Shown one piece after another: positions 8,793 to 18,019 of a DNA stretch of 64,000 nucleotides. The notes below the pieces were generated by a model that was not told the DNA's origin, searched no databases, and saw only the letters and a list, made by a program, of their open reading frames with translations. The stretch covers positions 2,604,001 through 2,668,000 of the forward strand of contig OZ257133.1 in NCBI GenBank assembly GCA_965279135.1, given 5' to 3'. How positions within the stretch are numbered: the stretch's first letter is position 1; the number at the start of each line of letters is the position of its first letter. This stretch comes from Croceimicrobium sp965279135. GTDB taxonomy: Bacteria; Bacteroidota; Bacteroidia; Flavobacteriales; Schleiferiaceae. The translations under genes and the position numbers were made by a program.

Positions 8793-11060
8793 TTAGGAAG
8801 GCAAGCGATCGAAAATTTTTGAAGCTGCAGCCTTATAGGAAAAACGATCGCCTAAGTCCTCTAGAGCTATCTTGCTAGGAATCTTCAAATTAGGATCCTC
8901 AATCATCTCCCTTAAAAGCGAAGCCAGATGCTGCCGATTTTCCAGCCGCGAAAATATAACAAGGTCCTCAAATAACTCTTTAAATACTGGAATATCTGAG
9001 ACTATGGTAGGTTTCCCATAGGAAAGCGCCTCCAAAACAGGCAGACCGAAACCTTCATACAGTGGCATATAGATCACGCAGAAAGCCTGTTTATATAAGC
9101 TAGTCAAATCTCCGTCTGATGGACGCCGAAACCACTGAATATTAGAGCTTTGCTTAATCTGCTCTAATTGACTTTGAGTTTCTCCGAAAATGGAATCATC
9201 AATATCACCAGCTAATACTAATTGCAAAGGGAAATCATCTCCCAAATCCTGAAAACAGTCGATAATAAAGCCCTGGTTTTTCCGCGGAGATAATGAACCA
9301 ACCACCAGTGCATAATCTCCCTGAACCAAAGGCTCCGCAGTCGTTTCAGTAGAATCTAATTGAGGAATCCCATTGTAAACCACTGTTATCTTTCCGGCGG
9401 GAACCTTAAAGAACCTTTGAATCTCAGTTTTGGAAAACTCACTCACCGTAAAGACTTGCTTCGCCTTTTTCAAAACCCTGGGGATCATGTATCTATACCA
9501 GCGAACGAAATTCCTGCTGAACCACTCCGGCTGATGCATGAATGCAACATCATGCAAGGTGAGGTAGTTGTTTGAATAGAATATCGGCGCGCTATTTCCA
9601 AGATTCAATAATGGAGGGCTTCCGATACACTTTAAGTAAAAGGGTAAAGCAATTTGCTCCCATTGAAGCCCTCGTCCGAAGGCTAGAAATATGTGGCGAT
9701 TAGTACTAGCGCCTTTTTCAGATGGTCGAAGAATCCATACATCTCCATGTTCCTTCATTAAATGGCTGGAAACTTCCTGAGCATAACGTTGCACCCCGGT
9801 AAGCTTTTGAGCCAGGAAACGCCCGTTTATAAAGATTTTCCCCTTGGCTGTAGACCAGGAGCTATAAGCAAGGAAAGCCGTAAAGAATGCATAAGAGAAT
9901 ACGCCCACCTGTCTGGATAGAATATTCTCACTTAACATGCTCATGCTGAACATTACCATTATTGCGAGATGTACAGGATTCCGGCACGCTGAAGCAATAA
10001 TGATCTGGACCAACTGAATTAGAACAAAGAGTATAAAAGCACCCAGGCCAGATGCGATCCAGATGTGGAGATAGTTATTATGAGAATTAAAACCATTTTC
10101 GAATGCATAGGCAAAACCATTCGACTCATATTTAGCATTAAGCGCCGCCTGAGTATCTCCCACTCCAACTCCAAACCAGGGATGCTCACCTATTACCTGT
10201 AAAGAGCTAGCATAGATGGCCTTACGCATACTATCCGGATTATCCTGATCGAGTCCTTCTTCGGTTAGGGCCTTAAGCAGATCATTAGCCCGATCTCGTA
10301 AAGGTGCTACGCTTAAACCGATAGAGAGAAGAACAATCGAGCCAATAGAAATCCATTTAAGGCTCTTTCTCCAAGGCCAACCTTGAATCCAAATCAATGC
10401 ACTACCTACAACCACCGCGGCCAGGATCATCTTCGATGCTGCGAGAGCCAATGTTAGAAATAGAGAGAGCAGGAAAAAACCAAAAAACCACCTAAGGCTG
10501 ATGGTTAGACTTCCTTCCTTAAAACTCTGCTGCAAGGAAAAGAATGGGATTGCCAGGAGAATGGAAAAGTAAGTTGGGTGCATACCCGACTTGGAAGCCA
10601 TAAACTCCCGAATATAATAGTATGAATTGGGTAGAGGTAGGATTTCAAAGAACTTACCGGTAGCCAACATGGAAGTGATAATATACCAAGCAAAGCCGCT
10701 CATAACGATCGCCATGAAGAGCAGAACACTTTTTTGCAATTGGCGATTAATTCTACTACGATTAAAAAAAAGCAACCAGGGAATTAGGAGAAGGAGGGCA
10801 CTTCTTTCTAAGTACTTAACACCGAGCTGGACATCATCGGAATACAATAGGGTCACACTTAAAATCAGAGTTGGAAGGGAGAGAAGAAATGGAAACCAAA
10901 TTCCAAATTTACTTGCAGATCGACGATCGCGAATTGCCTGAATGACCTGTAAAAGCAAGAAGAGCATTGCCAGGGCGCTCTGAGCTTGCAAGGTGGGTAA
11001 TAAAGGGAATAAACAGAAAAGGAAATAAGAAGCCTGACTAAAGTTAAGATTTGCTCGCAT
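8793..11060 (-). CDS. O-antigen polymerase/ligase (Wzy_C) - GT4 glycosyltransferase fusion
   Basis: A continuous 755-residue frame. Residues 1 to about 400 form a multi-pass membrane domain of the O-antigen ligase/polymerase superfamily; the marks are GVGVGDTQAALN and FNSHNNYLHIWIASGLG, the periplasmic-loop motif shared by WaaL and Wzy proteins. From about residue 405 (GKIFINGRFLAQKLTGVQR) to the end is a GT4 domain with YALVVGSLSPRKNQ and YEGFGLPVLEALS. There is no methionine at the domain boundary, which argues against two separately translated proteins. The ligase active site faces the periplasm and the GT domain must face the cytoplasm, so the fusion spans both sides of the membrane. Its start overlaps the upstream gene's stop by 17 bases. 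Confidence 0.85.
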   Translation of the reverse strand: MRANLNFSQASYFLFCLFPLLPTLQAQSALAMLFLLLQVIQAIRDRRSASKFGIWFPFLLSLPTLILSVTLLYSDDVQLGVKYLERSALLLLIPWLLFFNRSRINRQLQKSVLLFMAIVMSGFAWYIITSMLATGKFFEILPLPNSYYYIREFMASKSGMHPTYFSILLAIPFFSLQQSFKEGSLTISLRWFFGFFLLSLFLTLALAASKMILAAVVVGSALIWIQGWPWRKSLKWISIGSIVLLSIGLSVAPLRDRANDLLKALTEEGLDQDNPDSMRKAIYASSLQVIGEHPWFGVGVGDTQAALNAKYESNGFAYAFENGFNSHNNYLHIWIASGLGAFILFVLIQLVQIIIASACRNPVHLAIMVMFSMSMLSENILSRQVGVFSYAFFTAFLAYSSWSTAKGKIFINGRFLAQKLTGVQRYAQEVSSHLMKEHGDVWILRPSEKGASTNRHIFLAFGRGLQWEQIALPFYLKCIGSPPLLNLGNSAPIFYSNNYLTLHDVAFMHQPEWFSRNFVRWYRYMIPRVLKKAKQVFTVSEFSKTEIQRFFKVPAGKITVVYNGIPQLDSTETTAEPLVQGDYALVVGSLSPRKNQGFIIDCFQDLGDDFPLQLVLAGDIDDSIFGETQSQLEQIKQSSNIQWFRRPSDGDLTSLYKQAFCVIYMPLYEGFGLPVLEALSYGKPTIVSDIPVFKELFEDLVIFSRLENRQHLASLLREMIEDPNLKIPSKIALEDLGDRFSYKAAASKIFDRLPS

Positions 11061-12206
11061 ACTTCTCGTTTAAACACTGGGCAACAAATCTTAGAATTTC
11101 TTTTCTAAATCGCTCATAACTAAATCGCTCAGCATTTTCTCTAATCTCTTTTGCAGATAACTCACCCTCATAATTCTCTTCAAAATCGGCAATTGCATTC
11201 TGAATGGCCTCCTTATTCTGTTGGCGGAAAAAGAGTCCTGTTTTTTTGTCTTTAACGATCTCCGCTGCGCCCCCTTTATGATAAGCGATCAAGGGTGTAC
11301 CACAGGCCTGGGCCTCCACCAAAGTAATCCCAAAGTCTTCTTTACCAGCAAAGACAAAACCTTTTGCCTTTCGCATGTACTCGTGAAACTTGTCAAACTC
11401 TAAATGGGAAAGCATGGTTACGTTTGGTCCCGCCATTTCCTCAATCTTCTCTTTTTCAGGACCGTCCCCAATGACTATAAGCTTCTTATCTGGCATCTCA
11501 TTGAAGGCCTCAACCACCAAATCGACCATCTTATAGCAAACCAGACGAGAGACGGTGATATAATAATCTTCTTTCTTCTCCTCCAATTGGAATTTTTCAA
11601 TATTCACCGGGGGATGAATCACGGTTGCTTTCCTACCGTAAAACCTGCGGATTCTTTGCGCAGTGAAAGAAGAGTTGGCGATATAGTAGTCTACATTCTT
11701 AGAAACGCGTGCATCCCACTTGCGCAGTAGATAAGTAAGGAGCTTACTGGCCCAACCTAAGGGCCAATATTAATCCCGTGAGATCGAAGGTAAACGTCCT
11801 GTAAATCCCAGATATAGCGCATTGGGGTATGGCAGTAGGAAATGTGAATTTGTCCGTTGGATTTTTTTAGTCCGTGGGCAAAAGCGTGAGAGCTTGATAG
11901 AATAAGCGGATAACTTCTCAACTTATGGCTGCGTACCGCCCAGGGGAAGATGGGTAGATAGTAACGAAAATGCCTGCGTGCACGGGGTAATTTCTGAATA
12001 AAGGAGGTTTTAATAATGCGGTCCCCAGCTAATTGCTTACGATCAGCCTCACTCATGAAATCGACAGTGGCAAAAATGTCAACTTGATCAAATATATCAA
12101 CCAGAGATTCGGTGACCTTCTCAGATCCCGCCTTCACACTAAGCCACTCATGAACCAATGCGAGCTTCCCCAGATCATATCCGTTCAGTGCAACACTATT
12201 ACTCAT
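11044..12206 (-). pseudogene. GT4 glycosyltransferase split by a one-base frameshift
   Basis: Two frames together make one GT4 protein of about 387 residues. The upstream part (12206 to 11757) runs from MSNSVALNGYD to LRSHGINIGP and hits TAG. The next frame then continues LGWASKLLTYLLRKWDARV, then VDYYIANSSFTAQRIRRFYG and IHPPVNIEKF, and ends at 11044 with the GT4 donor region EDFGITLVEAQACGTPLI. Related proteins have the same order (RYIWD, then IANS, then RRFYG, then IHPPV), so a single base loss near 11757-11762, where the minus strand reads GGCCCTTAGG, explains the break. One more C restores the frame. This may be a real lesion, a phase-variable site or a sequencing error. The rest of the operon is intact. 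Confidence 0.85.
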
Positions 12207-12334
12207 TGCAACTGTTCCTTTATTATGAGAGATTGATCCCCAATCATTTTCTTCCCTGAATTCTATTTCTCCTTTCTATTTTTTAGTGTTCCTTTTCCTT
12301 AGCTCCTTTTAATACGATAACCGTGCCTAAGCTC

Positions 12335-12991
12335 TCATCGCGATAAAACCGGTTGATATTTTTCCAATGCTTTTCTGTAGATCATCCAATCTTCGCGATT
12401 ATATTTTTCAATCATCTTCCGAATACGCCAACTCATGTTTTCCTTCGAGGCTCCCTTAGTTTTACTGAGGTTTTTTTCGTGAAAAACAGGGGTTTCAGGC
12501 CATCCTAAAGAACGTGATAATGCATTGAGATCACTGTTAAAACGCTCCAAAAATCCTATGAAAAAAAACTGATCTATATCTGCTCCACGAAGAAAGCGAG
12601 CCATCTTGTTCCGGGTTTCGGGTCTGGCAGCATAAACCTTTAAAGATTCTTCCATTCTATCCTTTGCCGGATGATCCGGATTTTCATCTAAGGTTCGCTT
12701 CCACCAGTAAAAATTGGAAACAACCCTATCATTCGGATTGCGCATAAATGTGATCAACTTCGAACCATCTCTTGCTGCGATATCATTAACCTCATCAAAA
12801 AAGAAATGACCGTGAATCACCTTTACTTGAGGGTTCAACACATCAATAATTCTTCTCCCCTCCTTATTTAAATCCAAACATTCATCTCGCTCAAAATGAC
12901 GAACTCCCTCCTCACCGTAAATGCTTATCAGTGTTTGTAAAATGGAAGACCCTCCCGTTTTTGGAAGATGTATAAAGATTAGCTCAACCAT
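12335..12991 (-). CDS. Sulfotransferase family protein
   Basis: The 218-residue protein opens with ELIFIHLPKTGGSSILQTL, a PAPS 5'-phosphosulfate-binding loop, and has TFMRNPNDRVVSNFYWW, the second cofactor-binding segment. It is similar in size and layout to the sulfotransferase at 6496-7179 but clearly diverged, so the two probably modify different positions. It is the first gene of the minus-strand polysaccharide operon as seen here, separated by 128 bases from the frameshifted glycosyltransferase. The gap could hold a second promoter, although no clear -7 element is visible in it. The C-terminal half has lower similarity to known sulfotransferases, so the substrate is unknown. Confidence 0.85.
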   Translation of the reverse strand: MVELIFIHLPKTGGSSILQTLISIYGEEGVRHFERDECLDLNKEGRRIIDVLNPQVKVIHGHFFFDEVNDIAARDGSKLITFMRNPNDRVVSNFYWWKRTLDENPDHPAKDRMEESLKVYAARPETRNKMARFLRGADIDQFFFIGFLERFNSDLNALSRSLGWPETPVFHEKNLSKTKGASKENMSWRIRKMIEKYNREDWMIYRKALEKYQPVLSR

Positions 12992-13322
12992 CTAATAACA
13001 GAGAATTACGAATGGTTGATAATCAGAATGCTGCACACCAATAAAACGAATTGGCGCACAAGTGCACTGCGTCTTAAGCTTTCTTAAAACCATGAAGGGG
13101 ACAGGGTTATTTGTTCAGGTTAAGATACCGTTATACAAATGTAACCAAAAGCTAGCTAACCATTTCCCGGTGTCTTAAGCGCTAAACGGATACAATTGGT
13201 CCGAATTTCACATCAGCCCTATTGTTATCAGCTGGCTTGTTCCGATCTTGCAAATTGTCTTTATCGAGCAGATTAAAAAAAACCTAAGCCCCGGAAATTA
13301 AAAACCTATAAATGCTTTGCCC
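12992..13322. other. 331-base divergent intergenic region
   Basis: This lies between the first gene of the minus-strand polysaccharide operon and a plus-strand secreted protein gene, so it should hold both promoters. The only clear signal is a minus-strand TACATTTG at 13136-13143, listed separately. The sequence GTCTTAAGC occurs twice, near 13071 and 13176, but without further structure. No ORF, tRNA or hairpin terminator is visible. Confidence 0.6.
13136..13143 (-). promoter_or_regulatory. Candidate -7 element for the polysaccharide operon
   Basis: Read on the minus strand this is TACATTTG, an exact match to the Bacteroidota -7 consensus TAnnTTTG. The -33 region upstream of it has no clear TTG at the usual 19-base spacing, so the match is incomplete. 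A transcript from here would have a leader of about 140 bases before the sulfotransferase start at 12991. Confidence 0.35.
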
Positions 13323-14315
13323 ATGAAAATGTCTCTACGCTCTAGTCTCAAAAGTAAATTCCTGGTATTGACTTCCATTTTGGCGCTTAGCTTTCCCCTG
13401 GGCGCCCAAATCAATGTAGGATCCAATGCTCCTAACATCTTGAGCGCCGGAGATTTTGAACCTGGTATTATTGATCGCCTTAAAGGAACTAAAACAGTAT
13501 TTGTTTATCGCAATGCTGATCTACAGGAGCTAGAGACTTTTAAAAATGCCATGGATAAGGCCTGGAATTTAACAGACTTGGAATTTATGTCCTGGGAGGA
13601 TTATAACAGTTATGATTATGACGAATTCTATTCTTTCATGACTATATCCGGTACCCACCTCAGTCAAACGATGAGGTCTGGTGTGAACAGTGAAACCACT
13701 CATATCTATCTAAGGCTGTGGATGGAAAACGAAGAAGATGAGGATGAAGACTTTACTTTCTTCAGGATTGAACTCTATCCGGTTTTTGAAGTATATCAGA
13801 AAGCAAGTTTATTATCGGAAGACGAAGACCATGGTTTTTTTCTAAAGTATCTCTATGAAGAAGCCATACTGCACAACTGGAATCGTCTGTATCTGGCGAA
13901 TGCACTTCAGTTTGCAGAAAAACAGCTTATTAAAAATGAGGTTTATTGGCTTTTCACCGATATAGCAGAAATAAAGCTATCTCCCCTTAAAACAAATACG
14001 CTCTACATTCCTGATTACACCCTTGTAAAATTTAATGCCTTTAGTGGAGATGAAAGTAAACGCCATGAGGTTAAGAAGCTACTTAAGAAATATCCTTATC
14101 CCTACAGTTTCATAAGTACAGAAGAGCTTATAGCCAAAGCTGAAAGTTCCGAAGAACCGGTATACTACCTCTCCTATATAAAGAGCAGTACCAACAAATT
14201 CATAAGTATAATAGACGCAAAAACCGGAGAGTTCCTCTATTCTACAAATTCTCCTATGTCTTACAATATTAAACCGAGAGACTTTGGATATATCGCCGAG
14301 TCTGTTGAAGACTAA
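13323..14315 (+). CDS. Secreted protein of unknown function
   Basis: About 330 residues. The ATG at 13323 (MKMSLRSSLK) was chosen; a TTG two codons upstream and an ATG two codons downstream are alternatives. The N-terminus is a signal peptide (basic start, then FLVLTSILALSFPLGAQ), so the mature protein is periplasmic or exported. The mature part is acidic and rich in aromatic residues, with a run of Glu and Asp around residues 140-150 and no recognisable catalytic motif. It is transcribed away from the polysaccharide operon and alone. I do not recognise the family. Nothing suggests it is broken. Confidence 0.75.
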   Translation: MKMSLRSSLKSKFLVLTSILALSFPLGAQINVGSNAPNILSAGDFEPGIIDRLKGTKTVFVYRNADLQELETFKNAMDKAWNLTDLEFMSWEDYNSYDYDEFYSFMTISGTHLSQTMRSGVNSETTHIYLRLWMENEEDEDEDFTFFRIELYPVFEVYQKASLLSEDEDHGFFLKYLYEEAILHNWNRLYLANALQFAEKQLIKNEVYWLFTDIAEIKLSPLKTNTLYIPDYTLVKFNAFSGDESKRHEVKKLLKKYPYPYSFISTEELIAKAESSEEPVYYLSYIKSSTNKFISIIDAKTGEFLYSTNSPMSYNIKPRDFGYIAESVED

Positions 14316-14444
14316 TCGGTAGCATCATATATCTGAAAAACGGCTCACTTTGGAGGAGCCGGATCAATTTAGTGAGGGAAAAATGCGAATAAGCGATCCT
14401 TTCAACCCTTATCTTTATCGGCCGAAACCTTCACCCTCGCAGAC

Positions 14445-15527
14445 ATGCTTTACGCAAAGAAATCCTTACGCGTCTTATTGGTTCTGCTAATACTTACCAT
14501 ATTCCTCCTGTCTCTAGACCTCATGGGAAGTGGCTTCAAGCTGATGAGTAAATCCTTTGCGGAAGATGTAATGGCTGTAACCAGTAATCCTCTGGTCTCG
14601 CTATTTATAGGCCTCTTTGCCACCGCGATCATGCAGAGCAGCTCTACCTCCACGTCAATTATCGTAACCCTGGTTGCTGCAGGAACCTTATCCATTCCCA
14701 ATGCCATACCCATGATAATGGGAGCTAACATCGGAACCAGTGTAACCAGCACCATTGTAGCCCTCGGACATGTACATAACAAGGAAGAATTTAAAAATGC
14801 GATTAGTGCAGCCACGGTACATGATTTCTTCAACATAATGGTAGTGATCGTACTGCTACCCCTGGAACTTTTTACCGGGTTCCTAAGTTCGGGAGCTCAT
14901 TATCTGGCCAGTCTGCTGCCCATTTACAATAATGAAGAAGGTGGGTTCAATTTGATGGGTGCCACCATCAAACCAATCTCTGCTTTTCTGGTTCAGCTGT
15001 TAGATTCAAAAGTTTACTTAATCCTGGGCCTGGCCATTATTCTTCTAATCAGCTCTTTAAGGGGATTCACAATGGTTCTGAAGACCTATATCATTGGGAA
15101 ATCGCAGCAGGTAATCGATAAATATGTCTTTGGGCATCCGCTGCAATCCCTTTTTTGGGGAACCCTATTGACTGCGGGGGTTCAATCAAGTTCAGTCACT
15201 GCTTCCCTTACTGTTCCATTAGTCGCGTCAAAGCGGACCACTTTGGAAAAGGTATTTCCATTTCTGATCGGTGCCAATGTAGGCACTACATTTACGGCTC
15301 TAATCGCAGCTCTATCGCAAAGCGAAACGGCTTTAGTTGTTGCCCTCTGCCATCTTCTTTTTAATCTCACCGGAGTACTTATTTTCTTCCCAATAAAGTA
15401 CGTGCGCAACATTCCCGTTTGGTTTGCAGAAACACTTGGGAACCTCTCTTATAAAAATAGGGCCATAGGCATACTGTACGTGATCACCATCTTTTTTGTG
15501 CTTCCTTCGCTCTTCATTTTTCTATAG
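14445..15527 (+). CDS. Na+/phosphate cotransporter (PF02690 type)
   Basis: The 360-residue membrane protein contains the duplicated Na/Pi-cotransporter repeat: the first copy has TAIMQSSSTSTSIIVTLVAAG and GANIGTSVTSTIVAL, the second has LTAGVQSSSVTASLTVPL and GANVGTTFTALIAAL. The paired QSSS motifs and G-A-N-x-G-T segments bind the substrate in the SLC34/NptA family. Many bacterial members carry a C-terminal PhoU-like domain; this one stops at the membrane part, which is a normal short form. It probably takes up inorganic phosphate, or another anion, with sodium, which suits a marine habitat. It stands alone, with 129 bases before and 230 after. Confidence 0.88.
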   Translation: MLYAKKSLRVLLVLLILTIFLLSLDLMGSGFKLMSKSFAEDVMAVTSNPLVSLFIGLFATAIMQSSSTSTSIIVTLVAAGTLSIPNAIPMIMGANIGTSVTSTIVALGHVHNKEEFKNAISAATVHDFFNIMVVIVLLPLELFTGFLSSGAHYLASLLPIYNNEEGGFNLMGATIKPISAFLVQLLDSKVYLILGLAIILLISSLRGFTMVLKTYIIGKSQQVIDKYVFGHPLQSLFWGTLLTAGVQSSSVTASLTVPLVASKRTTLEKVFPFLIGANVGTTFTALIAALSQSETALVVALCHLLFNLTGVLIFFPIKYVRNIPVWFAETLGNLSYKNRAIGILYVITIFFVLPSLFIFL

Positions 15528-15628
15528 TAGAGCACGCTTTTCTTAGAAGAAAAAAGCCTTCTGCAAATAAAAGTCCCTCCCATAGCCATAAGAGAGCTTA
15601 AGCCCGGGCCATAAGCCTAATTTAATCG

Positions 15629-15641
15629 TTGATTATCAATT
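15629..15641. promoter_or_regulatory. Palindrome TTGATTATCAA upstream of pflB
   Basis: The sequence reads TTGATTATCAA followed by TT. It contains both FNR half-sites (TTGAT and ATCAA), but with one base between them where FNR needs four. It lies 44 bases upstream of a correctly spaced FNR-type site. It may be a degenerate or overlapping site for a related regulator, or chance in an AT-rich stretch. Confidence 0.25.
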
Positions 15642-15672
15642 ATTTAAGGCAACGAATCTGAATTATCGAAAG

Positions 15673-15716
15673 CTGATAAAAATCATTCCTTTTCGACTAC
15701 ATCAGGACTTATTTTG
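15673..15716 (+). promoter_or_regulatory. FNR-type operator and -7 element of the pfl operon
   Basis: CTGATAAAAATCAT at 15673-15686 matches the FNR/CRP-type palindrome TTGAT-N4-ATCAA in four of five bases of each half. After 22 bases comes TTATTTTG at 15709-15716, one mismatch from TAnnTTTG. If transcription starts about five bases after the -7 element, the operator is centred near -41, the class II activator position. The pflB ATG follows at 15758. The same spacing is found at 21367-21410. Activation under low oxygen fits the product, an oxygen-sensitive glycyl radical enzyme. Confidence 0.6.
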
Positions 15717-15757
15717 TTGCTGCAAATTGAGCTTGAAACCTTAACGAATTAAGAATC

Positions 15758-17983
15758 ATGGATATCCTGGAGTTGATCGAAAAACCTAGTAAAAGGGTAG
15801 TCGATGTAAGCGGTTTTGTTAGAGATAATGTGAGTCCTTATCATGGCACAGCCGATTTTTTAACTGGACCATCAGAGCGAACCCAAAAGCTTTGGAATAT
15901 CTGCAAGCTGGCCATGCAGGAAGAACGAGCCAACGATGGGGTGCGAAGCATTGATACTAAAACAGTGTCAACCATTGAAGCCTTCGAACCTGGCTATATT
16001 GATAAGGATCTGGAACAGATTGTTGGCTTACAAACAGACCTACTTCTCAAGAGAGCCATGAAGCCTTACGGTGGCTTTAAGGTGGTACAACAAGCCCTTG
16101 CTGAGCATGGCTTAGAAGCTGATTCTGAGGTTAATGAAATCTTTTCTAAGTATGTGAAAACCCACAATGATGGCGTTTTCGATGCTTACACAGAAGAAAT
16201 CCGGAAATACCGATCTCTGGGTATCCTTACCGGCTTACCTGATAACTATGCCCGTGGACGAATTATCGGGGATTATCGTCGCCTGCCCCTCTACGGTTTA
16301 AATCTTCTGATTGAAGAGAAACAGAATGATCTGAAAGCCCTGGACGGGCCAATGAACGATGAGCATATTCGCTTACGTGAAGAAGTATCCGAACAGATTA
16401 GGGCCTTAAAGTCGATGATCAAATTAGGTGCTAAGTATGATCTCGATTTAACTCGTCCAGCACAAAATGCCCGGGAAGCGGTGCAATGGACCTATATGGC
16501 CTATCTCGCAGCGGTGAAAGAGCAAGACGGCGCCGCCATGTCGCTAGGAAATGTTTCTACTTTTCTAGACATCTATCTAGAGGAAGATCTTGCGAAAGGC
16601 ATTATTACAGAAGCAGAGGCTCAGGAGTATATTGATCACTTCGTTATGAAACTGCGGATGGTTCGCCACCTCCGTATGGGCGCTTATGATGAACTCTTTG
16701 CGGGAGACCCCACCTGGGTTACCGAAGCCATAGGCGGTATGTTTCAGGATGGCCGGACCAAGGTGACCAAAACCTCCTACCGCTTCCTAAACACTTTATA
16801 TAATCTTGGGCCCTCACCGGAACCAAACATGACCGTACTTTGGTCAGAGGATTTACCGGAAAACTTCAAAAGCTTCTGTAGCAAGGTGGCCATCGAAACT
16901 TCTTCATTGCAGTTCGAGAACGACACATTGATGCGCAAGAGTCGTGGTTCTGATGACTATGGAATTGCTTGTTGTGTCTCCCATCAGGAATTAGGTAAAT
17001 CCATTCAGTTTTTTGGTGCCAGAACCAATTTAGCCAAGACTTTGCTGCTCGCTCTGAATGGCGGTCGTTGTGAGCTTTCGGGAGAAATGATTGTGGATGG
17101 CATCCCTGAAATGGATTTTGGCTATCTGGATTTTGAGGAAGTGCAGGCCAACTTTAAAACTGCGATGCGCGAAATCGCAAGAGTATATAGTGATACGATG
17201 AATATCATTCACTATATGCACGACAAGTACTACTACGAAAAGGCGCAAATGGCCTTAATCGACACCAACCCCGAGGTTAACATCGCTTATGGTATCGCTG
17301 GATTATCCATTGTGGCTGATTCACTCTCGGCCATTAAATACGCCAAGGTGCGCCCTATCCGTAATGAGAATGGGCTTACGATAGACTTCAAAATTGAAGG
17401 AGACTTTCCAAAATTTGGGAACGACGATGATCGGGTGGATGATTTAGCCAAACAGGCAGTGGCTGATTTTAATCGTGAATTGCATCGCTACAAGGCCTAT
17501 AAAAATGCCGAACCCACCCTTTCTGTGCTTACAATCACTTCCAATGTAGTTTACGGTAAAAAGACCGGTGCTACTCCTGATGGTCGAGCTATGGGAGTTC
17601 CTTTTGCCCCAGGCGCGAATCCAATGCATGGCCGGGATGAAAATGGAGCGATTGCCTCTTTGAATTCCGTTGCGAAGATCAACTATGAGGATGCCCAGGA
17701 TGGAATTTCCAATACCTTCTCTATCGTTCCAAAATCACTTGGCAGCGATATAGAGACACGCACTGAAAATCTAGTATCAATTTTAGACGGGTACTTTTCT
17801 CATGACGCTCACCATCTAAATGTGAATGTTTTAGATAAGGAAACTCTGATTGATGCAATGGAGCATCCTGAAAAGTATCCCCAACTCACAATTCGGGTAT
17901 CAGGTTATGCTGTGAAGTTCACCCGATTGTCCAGAGAGCAGCAATTAGAAGTTACTTCAAGGTCTTTCCACGAGTCCATGTAG
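15758..17983 (+). CDS. pflB: Pyruvate formate-lyase (formate C-acetyltransferase)
   Basis: The 741-residue enzyme converts pyruvate and CoA to acetyl-CoA and formate in anaerobic metabolism. The adjacent catalytic cysteines are in GIACCVSHQELGK (Cys405-Cys406), and the glycyl radical site is RVSGYAV near the C-terminus (Gly716). The length is normal for PflB. The activating enzyme gene starts 36 bases downstream, so the two form an operon. The promoter region carries an FNR-type palindrome. The start ATG begins MDILELIEKP. The enzyme is destroyed by oxygen when in its radical form, so its presence indicates that the organism meets anoxic conditions and can ferment. Confidence 0.97.
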   Translation: MDILELIEKPSKRVVDVSGFVRDNVSPYHGTADFLTGPSERTQKLWNICKLAMQEERANDGVRSIDTKTVSTIEAFEPGYIDKDLEQIVGLQTDLLLKRAMKPYGGFKVVQQALAEHGLEADSEVNEIFSKYVKTHNDGVFDAYTEEIRKYRSLGILTGLPDNYARGRIIGDYRRLPLYGLNLLIEEKQNDLKALDGPMNDEHIRLREEVSEQIRALKSMIKLGAKYDLDLTRPAQNAREAVQWTYMAYLAAVKEQDGAAMSLGNVSTFLDIYLEEDLAKGIITEAEAQEYIDHFVMKLRMVRHLRMGAYDELFAGDPTWVTEAIGGMFQDGRTKVTKTSYRFLNTLYNLGPSPEPNMTVLWSEDLPENFKSFCSKVAIETSSLQFENDTLMRKSRGSDDYGIACCVSHQELGKSIQFFGARTNLAKTLLLALNGGRCELSGEMIVDGIPEMDFGYLDFEEVQANFKTAMREIARVYSDTMNIIHYMHDKYYYEKAQMALIDTNPEVNIAYGIAGLSIVADSLSAIKYAKVRPIRNENGLTIDFKIEGDFPKFGNDDDRVDDLAKQAVADFNRELHRYKAYKNAEPTLSVLTITSNVVYGKKTGATPDGRAMGVPFAPGANPMHGRDENGAIASLNSVAKINYEDAQDGISNTFSIVPKSLGSDIETRTENLVSILDGYFSHDAHHLNVNVLDKETLIDAMEHPEKYPQLTIRVSGYAVKFTRLSREQQLEVTSRSFHESM

Positions 17984-18019
17984 GGGTTAATATATAAGCC
18001 CTAAGTACTTCGTTAAGCA

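Noticed and set aside
14341..14361. Intrinsic terminator after the secreted protein gene at 13323
   Set aside because: A six-base stem (CGGCTC/GAGCCG) is present, but the plus strand has no T run after it. The A run precedes it, so it would work only for the minus strand, where no gene ends.
15629..15639. TTGATTATCAA as an FNR operator
   Set aside because: The half-sites are one base apart instead of four, so it does not match the FNR spacing. The site at 15673 is the better candidate.
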